A stretch of 64,000 nt of DNA, taken from positions 77,435-141,434 of the forward strand of contig NZ_RCUW01000007.1 in NCBI RefSeq assembly GCF_003667525.1. Direction: 5' to 3'. A model generated the notes under the pieces. That model was not told the DNA's origin, ran no database searches, and saw only the letters and a program-made list of their open reading frames with translations. The translations under genes were made by a program, and so were the position numbers. Positions 11,201 through 19,266 of this stretch are shown in pieces (positions within the stretch are counted from its first letter, which is position 1; the number at the start of each line of letters is the position of its first letter). This stretch comes from Mycetocola_B reblochoni (GTDB taxonomy: Bacteria; Actinomycetota; Actinomycetes; Actinomycetales; Microbacteriaceae).

Positions 11201-11983
11201 TCAGCACGCCGTCGCCCCGCCGTCGACGGTCAGCGTCTGCATCGTGATGTGGCGGGCGTCCTCCGACACGAGGAAGGCCACGGCGGCGGCGATGTCCTCG
11301 GGGTCGGCGACGCGTCCGAGCGGGATGCCGTTCCGGAAGCGCGCGGCGTCGCCCGTGATCGCGGCCGCCACGGCCTGCGCCGTGCGATCATCGCTCCCGG
11401 GGATCCCCTCTGCTGCGGTCGCTGCCGCGGGGGTCGCGGACGCCCGCCGCTGCCCGGCCGCGACGAGCATGGCCGTGCGTGTGCTCCCCGGAGCCACGAC
11501 GTTGCATCGCACCCCGTCTGCGGCGAGCTCGAGCCCCAATCCGATCGTGTACTGCGCGACGGCCGCCTTGGAGGCGCCATAGCCGACCATGCCCGCACGT
11601 GCGGTCGCGGCGGCGTTCGAGGAGACGGTCACGATCGACCCCTGTCCTCGCCTTGCCATCCGCGCCCCGACTGCTCTGGACACCGTGGCCACGCCTAGCA
11701 CGTTCACGGCGAGCATGTCGGTGAGATCCTCCGGGTCTCCTTCCAGGGCGGATCCTGTCCGCAGGATCCCCGCGGCGTTGACGAGCACGTCGATGTCCGC
11801 CTGCGTCTTCTCGATCTCGGCGACGACGCCCTCGATCGCGGCGCGGTCGGTGACATCGATCATGAAGTCCGCACCCGGATCACGGTCCAATCCGACGACC
11901 GCCCGTCCGTCGCGGCGGAGTCGGGCCACCACCGCGGCGCCGATGCCTCCCGCCGCCCCGGTCACCAGTGCGACCGTGCTCAT
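11201..11983 (-). CDS. dhbA: 2,3-dihydro-2,3-dihydroxybenzoate dehydrogenase
   Basis: 260 aa short-chain dehydrogenase. It oxidises the isochorismatase product to 2,3-DHB with NAD+. Rossmann motif TGAAGGIG at residues 8-15, NAAG near 67, catalytic Ser in VTVSSNAA, and YGASK (Tyr/Lys of the SDR tetrad) near residue 153. The ATG at 11983 overlaps the isochorismatase stop by 4 bp (ATGA). Its place between isochorismatase and isochorismate synthase makes the EntA/DhbA role secure, although the SDR fold alone would not specify the substrate. Confidence 0.94.
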   Translation of the reverse strand: MSTVALVTGAAGGIGAAVVARLRRDGRAVVGLDRDPGADFMIDVTDRAAIEGVVAEIEKTQADIDVLVNAAGILRTGSALEGDPEDLTDMLAVNVLGVATVSRAVGARMARRGQGSIVTVSSNAAATARAGMVGYGASKAAVAQYTIGLGLELAADGVRCNVVAPGSTRTAMLVAAGQRRASATPAAATAAEGIPGSDDRTAQAVAAAITGDAARFRNGIPLGRVADPEDIAAAVAFLVSEDARHITMQTLTVDGGATAC

Positions 11984-12636
11984 CTTCCGACTCCTGGAGC
12001 GCCCGGGGCGAGAGCGGCGAGAGCCGTGTCGGTGTCGAGCACGCGCGCGCACCGATTGGCCGCGTAGTCCAGCGCGAAGAGGTGATCCTCGCGAGAGAAG
12101 TCCGCGACGGCGTCGGCGACGAGAAACGGGCGGATGTCGTTCATGAACGCGTCGGCAGCGGTGAGCAGGCATCCGATGTGCGCGTAGACGCCGACGATCA
12201 CGAGCTGATCCCGATCCCGGGCCGCGAGGGTCTCGCGCAGGGGCGTCCGGATGAACGCGTTGTACCGCCATTTCGTGAGGATCGTGTCGCCCGCGACCGG
12301 CCGCAGCTCGTCGACGATCGCGGCGCTCTCCTCGTCCTGCAGACCCGGACCCCAGAACTCGGACAGGAGCCCGCGATCGACGGGGTCCTGTCCGGCCGGC
12401 TGCGCGGTGTAGATCACCGGCACGCCGGCAGCCCGCGCCGCGTCGAGCAGACGGGCGATGTGGCCGATCGCCAGACCGACGGGGCCGTCGGCTTCCGCGA
12501 AGGCGTCGACGAAGTACTGCTGCATGTCGTGCACGAGGATCGCGCTGCGGGTCGGATCGAGCGTCCAGTCGACACGGCCTTCCGGGTGCTCGTCGACACC
12601 CGGAACGTCATAGGTCGCGATACGGGGAAGCCCCAT
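11980..12636 (-). CDS. dhbB: Isochorismatase, lacking the carrier domain
   Basis: 218 aa. Hydrolyses isochorismate to 2,3-dihydro-DHB and pyruvate. Visible: the N-terminal LPRIATYDVP, RSAILVHDMQQYFVDAF with the catalytic Asp, the Lys of TILTKWRYNAF, and VGVYAHIGCLLTAADAFM, all characteristic of EntB/DhbB. EntB is about 285 aa because it carries an aryl carrier domain; this protein ends shortly after the hydrolase domain and the carrier is a separate gene at 6719-6973. The ATG at 12636 has a good GGAGAAG upstream and lies one base past the binding-protein stop; a start at 12666 is possible but less likely. Confidence 0.95.
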   Translation of the reverse strand: MGLPRIATYDVPGVDEHPEGRVDWTLDPTRSAILVHDMQQYFVDAFAEADGPVGLAIGHIARLLDAARAAGVPVIYTAQPAGQDPVDRGLLSEFWGPGLQDEESAAIVDELRPVAGDTILTKWRYNAFIRTPLRETLAARDRDQLVIVGVYAHIGCLLTAADAFMNDIRPFLVADAVADFSREDHLFALDYAANRCARVLDTDTALAALAPGAPGVGR

Positions 12637-12637
12637 G

Positions 12638-13657
12638 TCACTTCTCCCCGTTGCCGGCCACGGCATCGACGAGCACCGGGACGAGCCGCTCCAGCAGCCA
12701 CGGCTCCGTGAGCGGTGTCGGGTAGGCGAGCGGCGAGGCGAACGCGTCGTCGATCACGGCGTAGCGTCCGGCGGCGACCGCGGGGATCTGGCGGAAGAGT
12801 GCGTCCTTCTCCAGGTCGGAGCGGGTCAGCAGTCCCTCGTCGCCGAACGGATATCCCATGAGCAGGATGTCGGCGTCGAGCAGGTCGAGGTTCTCGCGGC
12901 TCACCGCGGCGGAGGTGGCGCCGAAGTCGGACGCGCGCTCCGGAAGGGTGAGGCCGAGCTTGGTGAAGAACGTGACGTCGCTGCCCTCGTACGAGATGTA
13001 GGTGATCTGCTCGGGATGGATGACGGCGTAGGTGAAGGTCGTCCCGGCGAGCTCGGGGTTCGCGGCCGCCGTGGTGGCGAAGTCGGCGGCGATACCGTCG
13101 ATGACGTCCTTCGCCTGGTCGCTGCGCCCCAGAGCGGCGGCAGCGGATTCCGTGCGCTGCTCCCAGGTCATGGCGCTCAGTCCGTCTTCGCCCGTGTACG
13201 AGACGATCGGGGCGATCTTCGACAACTGCTCGTAGTCGGCGTCGAGGGTCCAGCCGCTGGTGGCGAGGATGACGTCGGGCTCGGCCACGGCGATCGCCTC
13301 GTAGTCGACGCCGTCGGTGGAGTCGTAGGTCTTCAGCGTCGTCTCGCCCAGCTCCTCCAGAGCCTCGGTCTCCCAGGGATCGAGCTCGGCATCGCCGTAC
13401 TGCGGGCTGATCACCGGGACCACACCGAGAGCGAGGGCGATGTCGAGGTCGACGGAGGACACCACGGCGACGCGCTCCGGCTTGGCCTCGAGCGTCGTCT
13501 CTCCATAGGGGCTCGTGAGCGTCATCGGATAGCCGGCCGCGGTCCCGGTCGATGAGGACGGAGTGTCGGCGGAGGCGCCGCATCCGGCGAGCAGCGAAGT
13601 GCTGACGACGAGGGCGGCGGCCGCCGCGGTCAGACGGCGGAGCACGGAGCGGGTCAT
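12638..13657 (-). CDS. fepB: Ferric siderophore ABC transporter, lipoprotein binding protein
   Basis: 339 aa. The N-terminal signal peptide with lipobox LLAGC (Cys at about residue 26) predicts a membrane-anchored lipoprotein outside the cytoplasmic membrane. The body shows the FepB/FecB-like periplasmic binding fold: PERVAVVSSVDLDIALALGVVPV, YEAIAVAEPDVILATSGW, LGRSDQAKDVIDGI and a C-terminal PLTEPWLLERLVPVLVDAV (quoted in pieces). It would deliver the ferric siderophore to the permease pair encoded upstream. The gap of 54 bp to the ATPase gene holds a short tandem repeat. Confidence 0.93.
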   Translation of the reverse strand: MTRSVLRRLTAAAAALVVSTSLLAGCGASADTPSSSTGTAAGYPMTLTSPYGETTLEAKPERVAVVSSVDLDIALALGVVPVISPQYGDAELDPWETEALEELGETTLKTYDSTDGVDYEAIAVAEPDVILATSGWTLDADYEQLSKIAPIVSYTGEDGLSAMTWEQRTESAAAALGRSDQAKDVIDGIAADFATTAAANPELAGTTFTYAVIHPEQITYISYEGSDVTFFTKLGLTLPERASDFGATSAAVSRENLDLLDADILLMGYPFGDEGLLTRSDLEKDALFRQIPAVAAGRYAVIDDAFASPLAYPTPLTEPWLLERLVPVLVDAVAGNGEK

Positions 13658-13670
13658 GTGTCTCTACTTT

Positions 13671-13711
13671 CTTCAGGGTGAAAGAGGCTTCAGGGCGAAA
13701 GAGGCTTCAGG
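13671..13711 (-). repeat. 17-bp direct tandem repeat in transporter intergenic gap
   Basis: Two near-identical 17-bp units (13671-13687 and 13688-13704, one mismatch) and a third partial unit of 7 bp fill almost the whole gap between the ATPase stop and the binding-protein start. On the coding strand the unit reads CCTCTTTCGCCCTGAAG. The ribosome binding site of fepB must be drawn from this block. Confidence 0.8.
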
Positions 13712-14548
13712 TCACATCCCGTGTCGCCCTCGCGGCAGCACCAGCGGTGCTCCGGTGTCGGGGTCGGCGATGATGCGGGCCTGCACCCCGAACACCTCCG
13801 CGACGAGGTCGGCGGTGATGACGTCGGCGGGCGGGCCGGAGGCGACGATGGCGCCGTCGCGCAGGGCGACGACGGTCGACGCGTAGCGGGCGGCGTGCGC
13901 GAGGTCGTGCAGCACCACGACGACGGTCGTCCCCTCCGCGACGAGGTCGACCAGCAGATCGAGCACCTCCACCTGGTGGGCGATGTCGAGCGCACTGGTC
14001 GGCTCGTCGAGCAGGAGGAGCGGTGTCTCCTGCGCGAGCGCCATCGCGATCCACGCCCGCTGCCGCTGCCCGCCCGACAGCGTGTCCACCGGACGGTCGA
14101 CGAGGTCGGCCACCCCGGTACGCAGGAGCGCCCTGGCGACGATCAGGTCGTCGGAGGCCCGGGTGCTCGCGAAACGTCGGTGTGGGTGGCGTCCGCGTCG
14201 CACGAGCTCGGCGACGGTGATGCCCTCGGGTGCCACCGGGCTCTGCGGGAGGATTCCCAGTCGCCGCGCGACCTCGCGGGTGGGCATCGCGTGGATGTCG
14301 GCGCCGTCGAGGAGCACCGATCCGGCCTGCAGCGGCACGAGGCGGGAGAGGGCGCCGAGCAGCGTCGACTTGCCCGATGCGTTCGGCCCGATCAGTGCGG
14401 TGATCCCGCCGCGTGCGACAAGGAGGTCGAGGTCGCTGACGATCGTCTTCGCCGCATAGCCGGCGCGAACGCCCTGTGCGGCGAGTATCGGCTCCTCCGC
14501 ACGACCTGCGTGCGAGGGAGCGGAGGGCGTCTCGTCGAGTAGGGTCAT
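13712..14548 (-). CDS. fepC: Ferric siderophore ABC transporter, ATP-binding protein
   Basis: 278 aa ATPase of the iron-siderophore importer. Walker A GPNASGKST near residues 53-61, Q-loop region LGILPQSPVAPEGITV, signature LSGGQRQR, Walker B LLLLDEPTSAL, and the H-loop VLHDLAHA. The ATG shares one base with the stop of the upstream permease (TGATG). The short Pro/Ser-rich N-terminus before the ATPase fold is normal for the group. Confidence 0.96.
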   Translation of the reverse strand: MTLLDETPSAPSHAGRAEEPILAAQGVRAGYAAKTIVSDLDLLVARGGITALIGPNASGKSTLLGALSRLVPLQAGSVLLDGADIHAMPTREVARRLGILPQSPVAPEGITVAELVRRGRHPHRRFASTRASDDLIVARALLRTGVADLVDRPVDTLSGGQRQRAWIAMALAQETPLLLLDEPTSALDIAHQVEVLDLLVDLVAEGTTVVVVLHDLAHAARYASTVVALRDGAIVASGPPADVITADLVAEVFGVQARIIADPDTGAPLVLPRGRHGM

Positions 14549-15633
14549 CAGGCGTCCGCCTTCCGGGTGAGGAGCAGGAAGATGAGCACGGGTGCGCCGA
14601 TGAGGCCGGTCACGACGCCGGTCGGAACGGGGCTCACGAACGGTGCGGACTGCGCCACCACGTCGGCGAACAGGAGCAGTGCGGCGCCGACGACCGCTGC
14701 GGGGAACGGACCGCCCTGCCGGACCAGGCGTGCGGCGATGGGTCCGGAGACGAGCGCGAGGAACGCGATCGGCCCGACGACGCTCGTCGCGAGCGCGGCC
14801 AGCAATGCCCCCAGCAGAAGCGCGGCGACGCGGATCAGGCCGACGCGCGTCCCCAGCCCCCTGGCGAGCGGGTCACCGAGCCGGATCGCGTCGAGCGAGG
14901 GGTCGATGACCGCGACGGCGACGACCCCGAGCGCGAGGGCGGCGAACAGGAGCGCGACGTCGGACCACTGGGTACCGGCGAGCGAGCCGATCATCCAGCG
15001 CATCGCGCGCGTCGAGGTCATGCTGTCGGCGAAGGTGAGCAGGTAGCTCGTCACGGCCGCGAAGCACGCCCCCACGCCGATGCCGACGAGCACCAGGCGA
15101 TAGGTGGAAGATTCGCGTTTCCAGCTGAGACCGAAGATCACGAGCACGGCGAAGACGGCACCGACGATGGCGCCTCCCTGCACCGCGATGCCCGTTCCGC
15201 CCAGCCCCACCAGGACCGCGACCGCCCCGGCGCTCGCTCCGCTGGAGACGCCGATGATGTCGGGGGTCGCCAGCACGTTGCCGATGAGGCGCTGGTACAC
15301 GACGCCCGCCATGCCGAAGAGCGCGCCGACGAGCACTGCGGTGAGCGCGCGGGGAAGGCGGGACTCCCACACCACGAGTCGTGAGACGACGGTCCCCTCG
15401 CCGAAGAGCGCCTCGAAGACGGCGTCGGGCGAGAGCTCTGCACTCCCGCCGATCAGGATCTCGATCGAGAAGGCGGCCATTCCGACGGCGACAAGGGACG
15501 CGAAGACAGCGGTCAGACGAATCCGGGCCCGCCGTCGAGCATCTCTCAGGCTCGTGACGACAGTTCCCTCGGAGGTGACGTCCCGGTCGGGGAGCACCCC
15601 GGCGGTGAGACCCATGACGCCCGCCCCGCTCAT
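14548..15633 (-). CDS. fepG: Ferric siderophore ABC transporter permease (FecCD family), second subunit
   Basis: 361 aa with about 9-10 hydrophobic segments. Family features: PRALTAVLVGALFGMAGVVYQRL, NVLATPDIIGVSSGASAGAVA, LGDPLARGLGTRVG and the C-terminal FLALVSGPIAARLVRQGGP followed by PVPTGVVTGLIGAPVLIFLLL (separate blocks). The ATG at 15633 overlaps the first permease stop by 4 bp, so the long upstream in-frame extension is not part of the gene. FepG-like by position and sequence type; the substrate is inferred from the operon. Confidence 0.94.
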   Translation of the reverse strand: MSGAGVMGLTAGVLPDRDVTSEGTVVTSLRDARRRARIRLTAVFASLVAVGMAAFSIEILIGGSAELSPDAVFEALFGEGTVVSRLVVWESRLPRALTAVLVGALFGMAGVVYQRLIGNVLATPDIIGVSSGASAGAVAVLVGLGGTGIAVQGGAIVGAVFAVLVIFGLSWKRESSTYRLVLVGIGVGACFAAVTSYLLTFADSMTSTRAMRWMIGSLAGTQWSDVALLFAALALGVVAVAVIDPSLDAIRLGDPLARGLGTRVGLIRVAALLLGALLAALATSVVGPIAFLALVSGPIAARLVRQGGPFPAAVVGAALLLFADVVAQSAPFVSPVPTGVVTGLIGAPVLIFLLLTRKADA

Positions 15634-16751
15634 GCTTCGACCAGCTTCCTGGTGCGGGCCAGGACGACGAAGACCGGCGTTCCGACCACGGCGGTCATGA
15701 TGCCGACCGCGATCTCCCCGTTTCCCGGAGTGATGCGTCCGGCCACGTCGGCGGCCAGCAGCACGGCGGCACCGCAGACCATTCCGAAGGGGACGAGCAG
15801 CCGCTGATCGGCGCCCACGATGAGCCGGCCGAGGTGCGCGCCGATCAGACCGATGAAGCCGATGGGTCCTGCGGCAGCGACGGCCGCGGCGCAGAGCAGG
15901 ACCGCGACGAACGCGACCCCCAGCTGGGCACGGCGCACGCGGACGCCGAGAGCGGCGGCGGTCGACTCGCCCAAGGAGAGCGCGTTCAACGTGGCGCCGC
16001 ACAGGAGTGCGAGGACGATTCCGGTCACCGCGAAGGGCCAGACTTCGGGGATGGCCTCCCCGCGTCCGGCGAGCTGTCCGATCGACCAGAACCGGTAGCG
16101 GGAGAACGAGGTGTTGTCGCGCACGATGAGGAGGTTGATCACGGCAGCGAGCATCGCGGCCGTCGCCGCCCCCGCCACCACCAGGCTCATGGCGGTGGAC
16201 GCCGCCCGTGAGAGGCGCGAGATGGAGAAGACGAGTGCGGCGGCGATGCCGGCGCCGGCGAGGGCGAACCAGAACGTCGCACCGACCCCGGCGAGCCCCA
16301 TGAGCACGATCCCCGCCACGACCGCGCAGGCCGCTCCCATCTCGACGCCGAGGATGCCGCCGTCGACCAGCGGATTGCGGGTCAGTCCCTGCATGAGCAC
16401 GCCGGCCCCGCCGAGGCAGGCGCCGACCAGGAGGCCGAGAACGGTCCGAGGCAGTCGCTCGGTGATCACGACTGTCGCCTCGAAGTCTCCGTCCGGGGCG
16501 CCGCTGAGAGCAGCCGACAGTGCGCGGATGACGACGTCGGGCGCGATGTCACGCGCCCCGATCGCGAGGGAGAGCAGTGCGGCCACCGCGAGGAAGACGA
16601 GGAGAGCGACGAGGCCGAGCAGCCGTCGTCGCATGCTCGAGCGCACGGGGCCGAGGACGGCACGAGGGTCCGTGGCGATCTCCTCAGCGACCTTCCGCTC
16701 AGAGACATCCGCCGTCTGGGTCGTACTCACCTCGTGCCCTGCTCCCGTCAT
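15630..16751 (-). CDS. fepD: Ferric siderophore ABC transporter permease (FecCD family), first subunit
   Basis: 373 aa, first gene of the siderophore operon. A charged cytoplasmic N-terminus of about 45 residues is followed by multiple membrane segments. Diagnostic blocks: LPRTVLGLLVGACLGGAGVLMQGLTRNPL, GGILGVEMGAA, SLGESTAAALGVRV, GPIGFIGLIGAHLGR and NGEIAVGIMTAVVGTPVFVVL. Start taken as the ATG at 16751; a GTG at 16730 closer to the first membrane segment is an alternative. The IdeR-type iron box lies 29-45 bp upstream, so the whole operon is probably derepressed when iron is scarce. Confidence 0.93.
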   Translation of the reverse strand: MTGAGHEVSTTQTADVSERKVAEEIATDPRAVLGPVRSSMRRRLLGLVALLVFLAVAALLSLAIGARDIAPDVVIRALSAALSGAPDGDFEATVVITERLPRTVLGLLVGACLGGAGVLMQGLTRNPLVDGGILGVEMGAACAVVAGIVLMGLAGVGATFWFALAGAGIAAALVFSISRLSRAASTAMSLVVAGAATAAMLAAVINLLIVRDNTSFSRYRFWSIGQLAGRGEAIPEVWPFAVTGIVLALLCGATLNALSLGESTAAALGVRVRRAQLGVAFVAVLLCAAAVAAAGPIGFIGLIGAHLGRLIVGADQRLLVPFGMVCGAAVLLAADVAGRITPGNGEIAVGIMTAVVGTPVFVVLARTRKLVEA

Positions 16752-16779
16752 CCGCGGTCATGACCTCACGCGAAGTCCG

Positions 16780-16796
16780 AGGTTAGGCTAACCTAA
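16780..16796. promoter_or_regulatory. IdeR/DmdR iron box in divergent promoter
   Basis: AGGTTAGGCTAACCTAA matches 17 of the 19 positions of the actinobacterial IdeR/DmdR1 consensus, missing only the two outermost Ts on one side. It sits between the divergent starts of the permease operon (16751, minus) and the AraC gene (16827, plus). An IdeR-type repressor with Fe2+ would be expected to silence both. Confidence 0.9.
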
Positions 16797-16826
16797 CTAT
16801 TTCCCACTCAGCGTTCCAGGAGTCCC

Positions 16827-17765
16827 ATGTTCCGTCCACTTCCATCCGTCGTTCCAGAGCCGCGTTCCGAGGCTGGAGAGGATGTCGACGCCGAGACAGA
16901 GGAGCGGTCGGATGTGGATGGATTCGGCCCGTGGGGACACGGCACGCATCGCCACGACGACGATCAGTTCATCGTCGCGTTGAGCGGCAGCGCCGTGATC
17001 GACGTGGACGGCGAGCAGTTCACGGTCGACCAGAGCCAGGGGGTGTGGATTCCCGCGGGCTTCCCGCATTCCGCGCGCTTCCATCCGGGATTCGCGCCGT
17101 TCGTGCACCGCACGGGTTCGCCGACCGACGTGGTGCCGGCGCCGTGTGCGGTCAGCGTGACCGGAGAGCTGCGCAACCGCCTGCTGGCGACCTCGATCTC
17201 CCGCACGGACGCCTCCCCGATCCTTTGCGCCGCGTTGCGGAAGGGCGGGTTCCACCGCCCGGTCCGCGAAGGAGGCACTCCAGTCGCCGCTGGCACACCC
17301 CTGGCGGCCGCGGGCGGAGATCCGGACGCCGCCGGGAGCGGGTGTCCTGCCACAGAGCGCACCCGGATGCGGGCGGAGATCGCGCGCCTCGCTCGAGCGG
17401 AGCTGCACGGCCCCCTCACCGTCGCGATCAGTGCCGCCCTCCATGCCGACCCCTCAGACGACCGCACTCTGGACGGATGGGCCCGACGGCTGCACACGAG
17501 CACGACGAGCATCCGCCGCGCGTTCGTGGCGGAGCTCGGAACGAGCTATACGACGTGGCGTACGGCGGTCCGCCTCGAGGCAGCGGTCGCTCTTCTGCAC
17601 CGGGGCTATCCGGTCGCGAACGCCGCGCGAGCCGTGGGGCTCACCCACAACGGTCTGCTCGCCGCTTTTCATCGTGGTTACGGCTGCCGACCGAGCGCGA
17701 TGCGACTCCAGCAGACGCGCGATGCGTCGCCGTCGAGCGGGGGTGCGGCGTCGCGAAGTCGGTAA
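16827..17765 (+). CDS. AraC-family regulator with cupin sensor domain
   Basis: 312 aa. The N-terminal cupin-like segment (HRHDDDQFIVALSGSAVIDVDG, then WIPAGFPHSARF, near residues 41-85) probably senses a small molecule. The C-terminal AraC HTH is seen in LDGWARRLHTSTTSIRRAFVAELG and FHRGYGCRPSAMR near residues 222-300. Between them lies a Gly/Ala/Pro-rich linker. AGGAG lies 6 bp before the ATG. Divergent from the siderophore operon and sharing its iron box, it resembles the siderophore-responsive activators of iron uptake loci. Activation of the operon by the ferric siderophore is inferred. Confidence 0.9.
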   Translation: MFRPLPSVVPEPRSEAGEDVDAETEERSDVDGFGPWGHGTHRHDDDQFIVALSGSAVIDVDGEQFTVDQSQGVWIPAGFPHSARFHPGFAPFVHRTGSPTDVVPAPCAVSVTGELRNRLLATSISRTDASPILCAALRKGGFHRPVREGGTPVAAGTPLAAAGGDPDAAGSGCPATERTRMRAEIARLARAELHGPLTVAISAALHADPSDDRTLDGWARRLHTSTTSIRRAFVAELGTSYTTWRTAVRLEAAVALLHRGYPVANAARAVGLTHNGLLAAFHRGYGCRPSAMRLQQTRDASPSSGGAASRSR

Positions 17766-17799
17766 TGTGAGCATCCGGCACTTCACGCCGGGAACACCC

Positions 17800-18735
17800 A
17801 TGTCCGTTGGACTTCTGGCCGTCGTCGACGACATCCTGAGCGCAGCGATGAAGGCGTCGGCCAAGGCGGCCAGCGTCGTGATCGACGACGCCGCGGTGAC
17901 TCCGCAGTACGTGCAGAGCCTCACGCCTGCCAGGGAGCTGCCCGTCGTCGGCAAGATCGCCCTCGGGTGGCTGGCGAACAAGTTCGTGATCATCATCCCG
18001 GCGGCGCTGCCGCTGACCGCGTTCGCTCCGTAGGTGCTGCCGTATCTGCTGATCCTGGGCGGGGCCTACCTGTGCTTCGAGGGCGCCGAGAAGGTGCTCG
18101 AGTGGTTCGGCGTGCAGCACGGTCACGCCGACAAGGGAGCGCGCGATGAGAGGAAGCTGGTGCTCGGTGCGGTGCGCACCGACCTGATCCTCTCGACCGA
18201 GATCATGCTCATCTCGCTCGCGAGCCTCGAGAAGGGGCTCGACATCTGGGCGACGCTGGCAATCCTCGCCGTGATCGCGCTCGTCATGACGAGTGTCGTC
18301 CACGGCACGGGTGTCGTCTACGGCGCTGTCGCACTGCTCGTGAAGATCGACGACATCTGCCTGAAGATGGCGAAGAGCCCGGTGCAGCGTGTGCGTCACA
18401 CCGGCACCAGGATCGTGCGCTCGATGCCCGGGGTGTTCCGTTTCATCAGCATCCTCGGCACGGTCGCGATGCTCTGGGTCGGCAGCCACCTCGTGCTCGT
18501 GAATCTGGGCGAGGTGGGGTGGCACTTCCCGGTCGACATGCTGCACGCCGTGGAACACGCGCTCCACGGTCTCGGTCCGGTCGTGGTCTGGATCGTGGAC
18601 ACGATCATCTCCGCGATCGCCGGTCTCATTCTGGGGCTGCTCATCGTCGGGATCGTGCTGGGCATCGCGCGGCTGTTCGGCAAGACCCCCAGCTTCCACG
18701 AGGGCGAAGAATCCCCCGCCGACGTCCACGTCTGA
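17800..18735 (+). pseudogene. DUF808 (YedI-like) membrane protein gene broken by an amber codon
   Basis: One continuous frame from the ATG at 17800 to the stop at 18735 encodes a DUF808 inner-membrane protein of about 311 aa, except for a TAG at 18031-18033. The N-terminal part has SAKAASVVIDDAAVTPQYV and ARELPVVGKIALGWLANK. After the stop the frame resumes at once with the conserved VLPYLLILGGAYLCFEGAEK. Family members usually have Trp at the stop position, so one TGG-to-TAG change explains the break. The downstream half keeps its membrane segments and shows no further damage, which suggests a recent mutation, a sequencing error, or tolerated readthrough. Function of DUF808 proteins is not established. 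Confidence 0.85.
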
Positions 18736-18789
18736 GCATCGAGACACGACTGTCCGCACAGGCCAGAACACGAATCCACGCCGGCGCAC

Positions 18790-18978
18790 TCACGCCGCGA
18801 TATCGTACCGGGCTCTGCCACCGAGCCTCGGTCTGCGCTCGGGGTCGACGTTCGGCGGGGAGGGGATGAGCCACACCCTCGCCGCGAACCCCCGCCCCTC
18901 GATCCTGATCTCCCAGTCGTTGTCGTGGATGCGGTGGTGACAGCTCTCGCAGAGCAGCACGCCCTCATGCCTGAGCCG
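18790..18978 (-). pseudogene. C-terminal remnant of an HNH endonuclease (DUF222/HNH type)
   Basis: 62 codons ending in TGA. The reading gives LLCESCHHRIHDNDWEI, then VWLIPSPPNVDPERRPRLGGRARYDIAA, matching the end of the DUF222-HNH endonucleases common in Microbacteriaceae. The HNH His-His pair is kept, but the rest of the domain is gone: a TGA stands immediately upstream in frame. The break lies just before the presumed left border of the conjugative element, which may have removed the rest of the gene. Confidence 0.75.
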
Positions 18979-19045
18979 TCACCGAGCACTGGTGCTGGTC
19001 CGTCGACTGGACGCCATCTCGCACGCTGACCCGGTCGCGGGGGTT

Positions 19046-19081
19046 GACGTTTCGGCGCATGTTCTTGATGTTTCGACGTGT
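19046..19081. repeat. Left copy of a two-unit 15-bp repeat site
   Basis: Two related 15-mers, GACGTTTCGGCGCAT and GATGTTTCGACGTGT, separated by GTTCTT, so units repeat every 21 bp (two helical turns). A second site of the same design lies at 20606-20641. See findings. Confidence 0.7.
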
Positions 19082-19266
19082 CATCACCGGAACGCCTCGA
19101 CCTTGGCGCGTTCCTGTGCGTACCTCTGGAACAGCACCACCCGTGGCAACTGAACTTTCGCGCGGCGGGTCTTCTCTCTATCCGTTTGTGATTTGAGTCT
19201 TTCATCCCGTCCGACACCACGTTCCCGCCTCTGGGGTATTCGCCTGAGCCGCCCCGTCCCTTCCGG

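Noticed and set aside
17431..18033. Two separate genes on either side of the TAG at 18031
   Set aside because: Both parts match one DUF808 protein in the same frame, and the second part has no start codon or ribosome binding site of its own.
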